Of a DNA stretch of 41,351 bases, positions 20,857-28,158 are shown one piece after another. Source of the DNA: Enhygromyxa salina. GTDB taxonomy: Bacteria; Myxococcota_A; Polyangia; Nannocystales; Nannocystaceae. The translations under genes were made by a program, and so were the position numbers. Under the pieces are notes generated by a model, which was given only the letters and a program-made list of their open reading frames with translations, had not been told where the DNA came from and made no database searches. The stretch lies in NCBI RefSeq assembly GCF_002994615.1, contig NZ_PVNK01000141.1, positions 1 to 41,351 on the forward strand. The letters run 5' to 3'. Within the stretch, counting starts at the first letter, position 1, and the number at the start of each line of letters is the position of its first letter.

Positions 20857-22059
20857 TCAGTGTAGGATCGGGTTGTTAGAGGGGTGTAGGGGTGGGAATT
20901 CGGAGGGGTCCGAATTCTGTGGGTTGTCAGTGTGCTGCAGGTCTGCAGCTGGCTGAGGGGCAAGACGACGGATCAGTTCGTCGCCCAGACCTCGGGCCAG
21001 GTGCGCGTACCTCATCGTCACGACGATCGAGCCGTGACCGAGCCACTCCTGGACCTGGCGGATCGGGATCCCGCGCATGACCGCGTGGCTTGCGAAGCTG
21101 TGACGCGTGCAGTGATTGTGGATCCGGCGGATGCCGGCGGCCTCGGAGATCTCCGCGAGGACCTCGTTGGTCTTGTTCGCGGACAGGACTTCGCCGTCCG
21201 CTCCGGGGAACACGAGCTCACTGTCGGCGTCGACGAGCTCGCGCTGGGCTTCGAGGGCCGCGATCGCGTCCCACGTCAGCGGGAGCTCGCGGATCTTGTC
21301 GTTCTTCGTCGACGTGAAGCCGTTGTGCGGGTTGTAGGACTGCTGCACGGTCACGCGACCGCGAGCGAGATCGATGTCTTCACGCCAACGTAGCGCGATG
21401 AGCTCGCCGACCCGCAGGCCAGTTCGCAGAGCCACGACCACGAAGGGGTGCCAGTGCGGGGTGTGCTGCTTCGCCGCGGCGATGAACGCCTCGGCTTCCT
21501 CGAAGGTGAGGAAGTCGAAGTCGGTCTTGCGCGACTTGAGCAGGCCGACCTCGGGGACGTCCGAGATCAGCTTCCACTTGCGCGCGACTCGGAGGATGCG
21601 CGCGAGCAGCTTGAGGTGCTTGTTGACGGTGTTGGGGTTGTAGGGCTTGCCCCGCCTCGTCACCTGTTCGAGCTTCTCGACCTTGTAGGCGTCGATCGCC
21701 CGCTCGTCGATCTTGTCGAGCCGGCGCTTGCCGAAGACCGGGAGCAGGTGAACGCGGAGGATCATCTCCTTGTTCGCCAGCTCGGACGGCTTGTTGAGGG
21801 TCTTTTGGTACGCGAGGAACTCCTCGGCGAAGCCCTCGAGGGTCGGGGTCTGCTTGCGATCTCCTTCCTGCCACGAGCCGGACGCCAGCAGCTTGCGGAC
21901 CTCCCGCTCGTAAGCCTCGGCGCCGCGCCTGGTTTGCACGGGGGAGACCTTGCGGATGGACTGCTTGCGGCCGTCAGGCCAGGTGTGGTGCACGTGGATC
22001 ATCCAGCGTGTGTGTTGGCGGCCATGCTTGTCCCGCCAGGTTCGTTTCCTAACGCTCAT
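20857..22059 (-). CDS. Tyrosine recombinase / site-specific integrase
   Basis: A 400-aa phage-type integrase. The N-terminus MSVRKRTWRDKHGRQHTRW is the usual AP2-like DNA-binding start. A SAM-like core-binding domain spans about residues 60-165. The catalytic domain shows GLRVGELIALRW (first Arg), HNHCTRHSFASHAV (His-x-x-Arg), and EWLGHGSIVVTMRYAHL with the His and the Tyr nucleophile. All active-site residues are present, so the enzyme should be functional. The ATG at 22059 is supported by a GGAG ribosome-binding site just upstream, and the gene overlaps the excisionase-like gene by 11 bp. No tRNA is seen beside it, so the attachment site cannot be placed; it probably lies near 20845-20900 or upstream of the excisionase gene. 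Confidence 0.93.
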   Translation of the reverse strand: MSVRKRTWRDKHGRQHTRWMIHVHHTWPDGRKQSIRKVSPVQTRRGAEAYEREVRKLLASGSWQEGDRKQTPTLEGFAEEFLAYQKTLNKPSELANKEMILRVHLLPVFGKRRLDKIDERAIDAYKVEKLEQVTRRGKPYNPNTVNKHLKLLARILRVARKWKLISDVPEVGLLKSRKTDFDFLTFEEAEAFIAAAKQHTPHWHPFVVVALRTGLRVGELIALRWREDIDLARGRVTVQQSYNPHNGFTSTKNDKIRELPLTWDAIAALEAQRELVDADSELVFPGADGEVLSANKTNEVLAEISEAAGIRRIHNHCTRHSFASHAVMRGIPIRQVQEWLGHGSIVVTMRYAHLARGLGDELIRRLAPQPAADLQHTDNPQNSDPSEFPPLHPSNNPILH

Positions 22060-22267
22060 CGGTGTTCTCCTCCGATAGCGCGTCTTGGCGAAGCCAACGT
22101 AGCACAGCACCCCGCTCGAAGATCAGGCGTCGGCCCAGCCGGCGGTGTGGGATCTCGCTGCGGCTCGCGGCCTCGTAGATCGTCTTGCGGTTGACGCCGA
22201 GGAGCTCGGCGAGCTGGTCGGCCGTGAGAATTTCGATCGCTTCTTCGCTACGCACTGGGCACCTCAT
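22049..22267 (-). CDS. Excisionase-like MerR/HTH_17 DNA-binding protein
   Basis: A 72-aa protein with a winged-helix of the excisionase (HTH_17) type: LTADQLAELLGVNRKTIYEA for the HTH, then SEIPHRRLGRRLIFERGAVLRWL for the wing. Such proteins bind near the attachment site and direct the integrase toward excision. It lies immediately upstream of the integrase and overlaps it by 11 bp, the usual xis-int arrangement. It could equally act as a repressor of the integrase. Confidence 0.88.
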   Translation of the reverse strand: MRCPVRSEEAIEILTADQLAELLGVNRKTIYEAASRSEIPHRRLGRRLIFERGAVLRWLRQDALSEENTDER

Positions 22268-22837
22268 CCGTGAGTGCTCTGGCCGCTGCGTGAGCGGCCG
22301 GAGGCAAGTCCATCGCCAATGGGTTTCGGCGTAGCACCGCGGCGCGGAGACTCACGCTGAGTGCGCGTGGGTCGCACGGTTGAGACGCGGTTTTTTTTGG
22401 TCCGTGTGGAGGCCGTGTGGAACTCAATCACTCCGCGAAAACGAACAGTTAGTACGGAGTGAATTGCCGTTTCCGATTTTCCACATTAACGCCCAAACCG
22501 ATTTCCACACGAACCGTCCCCATATACGAATTCGGCCTCCAATACCCCCTCTACATACGTGAAAACGACTTTTCTGATGTTCACCACCAAGAATGTCTGG
22601 CGAAGGGCCGAAACGGGTAGGTTCCCCACGAAAACCCACCGCCGCCGTCTGGCGGCAGACCATTCTTGGGTTGTGGTTCGAATCGTCGGCGCGAGGTGGA
22701 ACGGCGACTCGAGCCTGGGTTCTGCTCGCCAACACCAACCCCGTGCGGTGCTCGAACACCGCCCCGTACTTCGGGGGCGATCCCGTGGACACGAACAAAC
22801 ACCGGCGTACAGGTCGAACCGGTGGGTGGGGTGCAGC
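22268..22837. other. Non-coding, lower-GC region upstream of excisionase gene
   Basis: These 570 bp contain no gene I can support. Composition drops (28 of 60 bases G/C at 22441-22500, against about 70% in most genes here), which fits foreign or regulatory DNA. The excisionase-integrase promoter should lie at its left end. The right-hand part (22587-22824) is rich in inverted repeats and is listed separately. Short frames on both strands overlap each other and have no family resemblance. Confidence 0.55.
22587..22824. other. Cluster of hairpins, possible structured RNA or DNA element
   Basis: Several inverted repeats follow one another. CCAAGAATGTCTG at 22587-22599 pairs with CAGACCATTCTTGG at 22656-22669 (one bulge). 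GCCGCC-GTCT-GGCGGC lies at 22641-22656. GCGGTG-CTCGAA-CACCGC lies at 22745-22762, CCCCG-TACTT-CGGGG at 22762-22776, and CACCGG...CCGGTG at 22800-22824. The set ends 13 bp before the stop of the triple-HTH gene. GC-rich DNA makes chance hairpins common, so the biological meaning is uncertain; strand is unknown. Confidence 0.35.
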
Positions 22838-23758
22838 TCATGGTCGCCTGCGTCGCGCTCGGGCGAGCCTCGCGCCCAGAGTCGATCGCGGCATGTCGAT
22901 CAGCTTCGACGCACGCCGGATCGAACCAGCATCCGCGACGATCTGACCCAGCAAGTCCGCCTCCATACGCTCCCAGCTGTCGATTCGGACCTCGTACACG
23001 GCACGGACACTGGGCGGGTCGAGCTCGTTCTCGCCACCAACAGCTCCACGCTCGACCGCTTCAAGGAGATCGGCGTAGGCCATCTCATCGACCTGATCTC
23101 CGGGAAGAGCGATCGGCCACCGCGAACTCGCAGCGTCGATCGATCCCCGAGACACGAACCAGCGGACCCACTCGATCAGAATGGCCGGGGGTACAGCGAG
23201 GACCAAGGCTGCCCTCTCGACGGAGCCAGCATCCGCAACGACCGCGCCGAGCAAATCCCCGAGCATCAGCAACCATGGCCCACGTTCGACCTGGTAACGA
23301 CCGCGCAGCCGTGCGGAGTCGAGTGCACCGTCGCCAACCAGGCCCAGACAACTGGCGTGCTCGGCGAGGTCAGCATAGTCGTCGCCCCGGCGAGCACGCA
23401 TCGAGCGCGTGAGAACCCGAGGCTCCGATGTTGTCACCACGGGCTGCTCTGCCAGCCAGGTTACGCTCGCAGACATTCCTGACATGGCGCCGCGTGCCCA
23501 GGCATCGACGAGTTCTATCGATTGAATACCCACGCTGAGCAACGCACGTCGAAGAGAGCCAGCTTCGACCACGAGTCTCACGAGTAGAGCCTTCGTCATG
23601 GAGTCCCAGGAGCTCAGCCTAACCGTGAACCGCTCCTGCGGTCCGTCGAGCCTCCCATCCCCGTCGATCCCCCCACGCAACACCGCCTCCGCGAGGTCGT
23701 CGTAGTCGTCGCCGGACATCAATCGGAGTCCGGGCCGGGCCACGTGCGGGCTAGCCAT
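22838..23758 (-). CDS. Protein of three tandem Fis-like HTH repeats, function unknown
   Basis: A 306-aa protein not recognised as a named family. It contains three repeats of about 80-85 residues. Each starts with a DDYxDLAEA-type acidic helix (GDDYDDLAEAVLRGG, GDDYADLAEHASCLG, MAYADLLEAVERGA). Each continues with a segment of about 30 residues (LDGPQERFTVRLSSWDSM, LDSARLRGRYQVERGPW, LDPPSVRAVYEVRIDSW). Each ends in a helix-turn-helix resembling Fis/NtrC C-termini (EAGSLRRALLSVGIQ, DAGSVERAALVLAVP, DAGSIRRASKLIDMPRSTLG). The third HTH is the most canonical. It overlaps the upstream XRE gene by 8 nt, so the two are co-translated. A DNA-binding or regulatory role is inferred. An alternative start is the Met at residue 15. 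Confidence 0.75.
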   Translation of the reverse strand: MASPHVARPGLRLMSGDDYDDLAEAVLRGGIDGDGRLDGPQERFTVRLSSWDSMTKALLVRLVVEAGSLRRALLSVGIQSIELVDAWARGAMSGMSASVTWLAEQPVVTTSEPRVLTRSMRARRGDDYADLAEHASCLGLVGDGALDSARLRGRYQVERGPWLLMLGDLLGAVVADAGSVERAALVLAVPPAILIEWVRWFVSRGSIDAASSRWPIALPGDQVDEMAYADLLEAVERGAVGGENELDPPSVRAVYEVRIDSWERMEADLLGQIVADAGSIRRASKLIDMPRSTLGARLARARRRRP

Positions 23759-24116
23759 CTTCGCCGCCCCTGAAGTCCCGCAGAGTGCGGACGATACCCG
23801 CCACGATCGCTAGCTCGCGCTCGGTGAGCCCTGACAGTGCATCGACGAGCTCCCGACCGACGTCGCGCTCACCGATTTCGAAGCTCTCGAACAACGTCGA
23901 GATCCGGATCCCGAGCCCATTGCATGCCTTGCGCAGCGTATCGAGCGACGGCGAGAACGACCCATGCTCGAGACGCCGGATCGTGTCCGCGGCCAGCCGC
24001 GATTTCTCCGCGAGGACCTCTTGAGTCATGCCTCGGGCCCGACGAAGCGAACGGATGTGTCGACCAAATCGTTGGTCCTCGGCGTCTGGCTCTCGCTTGC
24101 GCTTTCGCTCTGCCAT
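23751..24116 (-). CDS. XRE-family transcriptional regulator
   Basis: A 121-aa regulator with a highly charged start (MAERKRKREPDAEDQ) and an HTH_3 domain about residues 17-75: FGRHIRSLRRARGMTQEVLA, EKSRLAADTIRRLEHGSFSP and SLDTLRKACNGLGIRISTLF. The C-terminal helix (LVDALSGLTERELAIVAGIV) is like that of the XRE protein at 24619, so the two may be related or able to pair. The ATG at 24116 was chosen because the longer frame to 24152 adds an unrelated segment. It is the first gene of a two-gene operon with the triple-HTH protein and is divergent from the XRE gene at 24619. Confidence 0.9.
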   Translation of the reverse strand: MAERKRKREPDAEDQRFGRHIRSLRRARGMTQEVLAEKSRLAADTIRRLEHGSFSPSLDTLRKACNGLGIRISTLFESFEIGERDVGRELVDALSGLTERELAIVAGIVRTLRDFRGGEDG

Positions 24117-24618
24117 GGGCGCCGATCGAAGTAGCCCAAGTCCTACCGACAAGTGTTCGTCGATGGTTCAGCGAGTCACCAACCGATCTCCATACTTTGG
24201 TGGCCGGTCGCAAAGCAGTTCAAACTCTCTGACAGCCCGAACTCGGCTCTGCTTGCGCCATAACGATCGAGGTGCTCGTTACTCCGACCGACATCCGGTC
24301 AGGTCGGCATCGACATCGATGTCGGTCGCGGACTTCGACCACCGCCGTGAGCATCCGCCGCCTCTCCACACGGAAACATGCGCGTTGCAACCGTCGCGGG
24401 GCACTGATAGAGTGTCCTCCGGCCCTGTGGAAGGGGCCCCAGAAAAATCAGACTTCTGCCGTGGGGCCGCGTTTCTGGGCGGCTTCATGGCCTGTTGGGC
24501 GAAGCCGGGGCCCGACCAGTAGCGAAGTGGCCTTCCACCCGCTTCGCACCCGCATGTCAGCAAGGGTGACCATGCACGACCCGACCAGCCAGCCGATACC
24601 CAGCTCCCGGAGTCTCCC
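24117..24618. promoter_or_regulatory. 502-bp divergent control region between two XRE genes
   Basis: No gene is supported here. Both flanking genes encode XRE regulators that read outwards, so this is the expected location of their promoters and operators. A perfect 14-bp palindrome (24311-24324) and a pair of inverted 10-mers (GACCGACATC at 24286-24295, GATGTCGGTC at 24318-24327) are present. The length is more than two promoters need, and a lost gene is possible. Confidence 0.5.
24311..24324. promoter_or_regulatory. Candidate XRE operator (14-bp palindrome)
   Basis: CGACATCGATGTCG is a perfect palindrome. It partly overlaps an outer inverted pair GACCGACATC / GATGTCGGTC, so the same GACATC-type half site appears three times within 42 bp. 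XRE dimers bind such sites. Its place between two divergent XRE genes supports the idea, but no binding data are available. Confidence 0.4.
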
Positions 24619-24942
24619 GTGGCGGTGAAGAACACCAAGGAGCTTGGGGCTCGCATCCGAGACCTTCGCAATCGTCGAGGTCTCACTCAGGCTGCGCTGG
24701 CAAGGGCTGCCGGAGTTGCGGCCGACTCGATCTGGCGTCTCGAACAGGGCCGCGTGAGCCCGTCGTTCGACACGATGATCAAGATCGCCGCGGGGCTCAA
24801 GGTCCCCGTCGTCGCTCTGGTCCACGACGAGTATGACCAGGCCGACGAGCTCGCCACTGTTATCCGCAGCCTGCCCGAGACCCACAAGCAGGTTGCCTAC
24901 GCTGTGCTCGGCACGCTGCACATCCAGGCCGCGGTTCAGTAG
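24619..24942 (+). CDS. XRE-family transcriptional regulator
   Basis: A 107-aa protein with an HTH_3 domain about residues 9-66: LGARIRDLRNRRGLTQAALA, RAAGVAADSIWRLEQGRVSP and SFDTMIKIAAGLKVPVVALV. A short C-terminal helix (TVIRSLPETHKQVAYAVLGT) follows and resembles the tail of the XRE at 23751. The start is GTG at 24619 with no strong ribosome-binding site. It is convergent with the small XRE gene at 24952, 9 bp away. It probably represses or activates a neighbouring defence operon; this is inference from position. Confidence 0.88.
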   Translation: MAVKNTKELGARIRDLRNRRGLTQAALARAAGVAADSIWRLEQGRVSPSFDTMIKIAAGLKVPVVALVHDEYDQADELATVIRSLPETHKQVAYAVLGTLHIQAAVQ

Positions 24943-24951
24943 GCCGGTGGC

Positions 24952-25185
24952 TCACGTGCCCGGCGACGAGAGGTCCACAACCAGCTCTGCGATCTCGACG
25001 TCGAGGGCCTCGGCGACCTTGCGCAGCCAGTCGAAGTCGCCCTCGCGCTCGCCCGCGATCACCTCGAAGAACTCCCGGCGATCGAGGCCGGCTCGGTCTG
25101 CGACCGCCGCCAACGACACGCCCTTGCCCTCGGTCAGGCGGCGGAGGTTCTCGGAGACGAGCTCGTGCATGGGCCGGTTGTTCAC
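24952..25185 (-). CDS. Small XRE-type HTH protein at the end of the helicase operon
   Basis: A 77-aa protein consisting almost only of an HTH domain: LVSENLRRLTEGKGVSLAAV, ADRAGLDRREFFEVIAG, and WLRKVAEALDVEIAELV. The second and third helices are recognisable, although the usual Ser/Thr-Gln pattern is altered. It begins 27 bp after the helicase stop on the same strand, so it is probably the fifth gene of that operon. A regulatory protein encoded last suggests feedback control of the nuclease-helicase genes. Confidence 0.8.
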   Translation of the reverse strand: MNNRPMHELVSENLRRLTEGKGVSLAAVADRAGLDRREFFEVIAGEREGDFDWLRKVAEALDVEIAELVVDLSSPGT

Positions 25186-25212
25186 GGGGGCGAGATACTA
25201 TCCCAGCCCAGC

Positions 25213-28158
25213 CTACGATCGACTCCCGGGGCCCAAATCCACCGCCAACCGCTCCGCGAGCCCCTCCGGCAGCGGCGGAGGCTCCTCGTCTCCAAGCCGA
25301 TACTCGCGCAGATTCGGCGGCGCCCCGAGCAGGAACTCCAGCCACTTCTCTCGTCGACGAACGACCTCGAACAGGCGCTCGTCGATCGTCCCGCGGATCA
25401 TCGGGTAGACGACCTTGAGCTTCTCCGTCTCATCGTTCTCCCGTAGCCGAAGCAGCTTCGACCCCAGGCGGTCGACTCGGCCGACCCGTTGCTCGAGCTG
25501 TGCGGGGTTCCAGGCCAAGTCGTGGTGCACCACGCGACGACAGCTGCGGTGCAGATCCAGTCCCTCCTGCATGACCTCGTTGGCGATCAGCACCATGGGG
25601 TAGAGCGGCGTATTGAACGCCTCGCGGAGGCGTTCGCGGCTACTGCCGTCCTTCGTATGGCGAGCGAAGGCCGCCTTGCTCGACTGAAGCACCTCGTCGA
25701 TGATGCTCTCCCGATGGCTGTCGTCGCGGTCGATGAAGAAGCGCAAGAAATCGATCAAGCGCTCGAGCCACGGCCGGCCCGTGGGCTGATCCCAAAATTG
25801 ATCGATGAACCGGCGCAGCGGCCGAGACTCGATGGAGTCCACACCGAGCCCCGCGGCTTTGGCCGCCCCGAGTAGCTCGGCGACGAAGGGGACTTGTTGA
25901 AACCCCAGATATCGCGCGAGCAGTTCAGTAACTCGCACGCGCTGCACGAGGTCCAGCTCGTTGAGCAGCGTGGCCGCCCGCGGCCACAGCGATCGCCCAT
26001 CACCGATGACGTCGAGCGCGAGCTCCCGATCGATCGTCCAACGCGGCTCGTGGTCCCCAGCTTCGTCCTGCTCGAGTGGATCTTTGACCAGGTCGAGACC
26101 CAGGGCCAAGAAGCGCTCGTCGAGCAACGCGGCGACTCCCTCTTGGTGAGGGGCCGCGCTCAGCGCTGATGTCGGACTCCCGAGCGCGTGCCAGTGCGCC
26201 GCCGCGGCCTGCTCGACGCAGCGCTTGGCGAGCTTGAAGTCCCGCCGCTCGGCCGCCGTCTTGCGCACTTTCAGGCTGTCGAGCCGGGTGTTCGCCGCGG
26301 CGAGGAACTCATCGACGTGCGCGCGTGCCCATGCCGCGATCGGCAACACGGTGTGGAGGTAGCGCTCCCGCAGTGCCAGATAGAGCGCGTCACTGTGGGC
26401 GTGGAGCCGCTTTTGCACGGCCTGGTGCCGACCGGGGATGCGCCGTCGCTCCCTGCCCGCGGCGTCGCGCTCGACATCACCGAACACTGCCTCTCGTTCG
26501 ATCTCGGGATAGACGTCACGCCAGCGCTGCAGCAAGTTTGCGTACCAGGCTTCCTCGAGGCGCGCTTTCAGGCGACGGAGCGTCGCCACTCGAGTGCAGA
26601 ACACCAGCGTCTTCTCGTCGCGCATCCCTGCCCCGAGCGCGTCCTCGAGCGAGAAGGTGACCTTCGCGTGATGGCGCCCATCACCCTCGCCGGCTTCGTC
26701 GAGGATTGAGCGCAGCAGCTCGCGGTAGCTCTCGGCCTCGACGCCCATGCTCCGGCCCGAGTCGGACAGCAGCGCGCCGCTGCGCGCAGCAGCGAAGGAC
26801 GAGACCATGTTGATCTCGGCAGCAGCCTTGTGGGTGCCACCTTCGGCCGGGTTGCGAAAAAGCTCGGCGATGAAGCGCTCGTAGACCAAAAAGGGCATTG
26901 AGCCGGCGTGCACAGGATCCAAAGTGCGCTCGTCGTGGTCTCGGTACTCGCGCTTCCCGCTGCGAAGCGACCGGATCATCCATCGGCGCAGACCTGGCTC
27001 GAGCGTCTGCTCCTTGAGCCGGATGAGCTCGCGGAGCGAGGCCGCGACGATCCGCAACGAGGGATCGTCGAGTTCCCCTCCCAGCGAGGGATCAACCGCG
27101 TAGATGGTTCGGAACTCAGCGGCCTGCCCGGTCTCGAGCTGCCCCCAGCTGGTCTGGAACTCCGTGTAGCAGCGCTGGTAGTCGCGGATCCCTTCGAGCA
27201 GCTCGTGGACCTGATCGTCGAGATCCTTGGGCGCCCCCTTGGCCGTGGCGAACAAATGAAAGACCTGGCGCAGCTCTCCGACCTCGAGCTGAAAGGGGGT
27301 CGCGGTCAAGAAGATCGCCTTGCGGTGGCGGCCGCTCATCGTCGTCTGCAGGCCACGCGTGCGCAGGGCGTTGGCGTTCTTGAGCTTGTGCGCCTCATCG
27401 ACGATCAGCAGATCGAAGATCGGCAATTGGCTCCGCGCGAGCTGCGTCCGTGCGCGATGCAGGGCATCGCGCACCGCTCGCTGGGACCGGAAGGCGTCGA
27501 GCCCCCCGTCTTCGAAGAGATCGTCGAGCCCCGCGGCGCCACCGTGCGCCTTGGTCCTACAAAACGCCCGGCGCAGCGAGCTCTCGCTGAACGCGTCCGC
27601 GGTGAAGCGACCCAAGAACAAGCGTTCGTAGACATCGACCCGGTGCAGCGAGCTGTCGTAGCGCTTGAGAATCGCGTTGCCGGTGCGCCCGTGCAGATCC
27701 TTCCAGTGAAAGTACATCGACAGCAACCACGCCCGCCCAGCAGCCCCGTGGCCGCTCTGAAACATGGTCATCGGCGCGATCGTGACACTGTGGTTTGGCG
27801 CCTCGCGGACGAACTCCCCCAGGCGCCTGACCGCCGTGTGACTGCCAAAGTCGTGGACCGCGGCAAAGTGTGGGAGCTCCTTGGACCACTTGGTGTTGAG
27901 GTCGGGCCCCGGTGTGATGATAGCGATCTTCGCGCGCGGCTTGTCGTGGTGGACCAGGGCGGCGACGCCGAGGGCCTCGAAGGTCTTGCCCATGCCGACC
28001 TCGTCGGCCAGGACCACACCGGGCTGATCGGCCAGCAGCGCTCGAGCGCGCAGCACCGTCAGCTCCTGCCGCTCAATGTCGGCCTGCGGAATCTTGTCCG
28101 CCCTGGCCCGCACGTCCAACCTCATGATCGCACGCAGCTCGTCCAAGGTCATCGTCAT
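25213..28158 (-). CDS. SNF2-family helicase of candidate defence operon
   Basis: A 981-aa superfamily 2 helicase-like translocase. Motif I is VLADEVGMGKTFEALGVAAL (about residue 45), motif II LLIVDEAHKLKN (about 250), and motif III FLTATPFQ (about 285). The second RecA-like domain has LVFCTRVATLRRLKARL (about 518), IANEVMQEGLDLH (about 865) and LEQRVGRVDRLGSK (about 890). A long helical region lies between the two halves, as in SNF2-type and DISARM-like helicases. The start ATG at 28158 overlaps the PLD gene stop as ATGA; the longer open frame (to 28503) lies inside that gene and is not coding. It should move along or remodel DNA for the nucleases encoded upstream. Confidence 0.88.
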   Translation of the reverse strand: MTMTLDELRAIMRLDVRARADKIPQADIERQELTVLRARALLADQPGVVLADEVGMGKTFEALGVAALVHHDKPRAKIAIITPGPDLNTKWSKELPHFAAVHDFGSHTAVRRLGEFVREAPNHSVTIAPMTMFQSGHGAAGRAWLLSMYFHWKDLHGRTGNAILKRYDSSLHRVDVYERLFLGRFTADAFSESSLRRAFCRTKAHGGAAGLDDLFEDGGLDAFRSQRAVRDALHRARTQLARSQLPIFDLLIVDEAHKLKNANALRTRGLQTTMSGRHRKAIFLTATPFQLEVGELRQVFHLFATAKGAPKDLDDQVHELLEGIRDYQRCYTEFQTSWGQLETGQAAEFRTIYAVDPSLGGELDDPSLRIVAASLRELIRLKEQTLEPGLRRWMIRSLRSGKREYRDHDERTLDPVHAGSMPFLVYERFIAELFRNPAEGGTHKAAAEINMVSSFAAARSGALLSDSGRSMGVEAESYRELLRSILDEAGEGDGRHHAKVTFSLEDALGAGMRDEKTLVFCTRVATLRRLKARLEEAWYANLLQRWRDVYPEIEREAVFGDVERDAAGRERRRIPGRHQAVQKRLHAHSDALYLALRERYLHTVLPIAAWARAHVDEFLAAANTRLDSLKVRKTAAERRDFKLAKRCVEQAAAAHWHALGSPTSALSAAPHQEGVAALLDERFLALGLDLVKDPLEQDEAGDHEPRWTIDRELALDVIGDGRSLWPRAATLLNELDLVQRVRVTELLARYLGFQQVPFVAELLGAAKAAGLGVDSIESRPLRRFIDQFWDQPTGRPWLERLIDFLRFFIDRDDSHRESIIDEVLQSSKAAFARHTKDGSSRERLREAFNTPLYPMVLIANEVMQEGLDLHRSCRRVVHHDLAWNPAQLEQRVGRVDRLGSKLLRLRENDETEKLKVVYPMIRGTIDERLFEVVRRREKWLEFLLGAPPNLREYRLGDEEPPPLPEGLAERLAVDLGPGSRS

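Noticed and set aside
22675..22684. GGTTCGAATC, resembling a tRNA T-loop and thus a possible integration site
   Set aside because: The flanking bases do not form the 5-bp T stem, and no acceptor or anticodon arm is present.
22424..22798. 124-codon minus-strand frame upstream of the excisionase gene
   Set aside because: It overlaps equally long frames on the other strand, spans the hairpin cluster and shows no family features.
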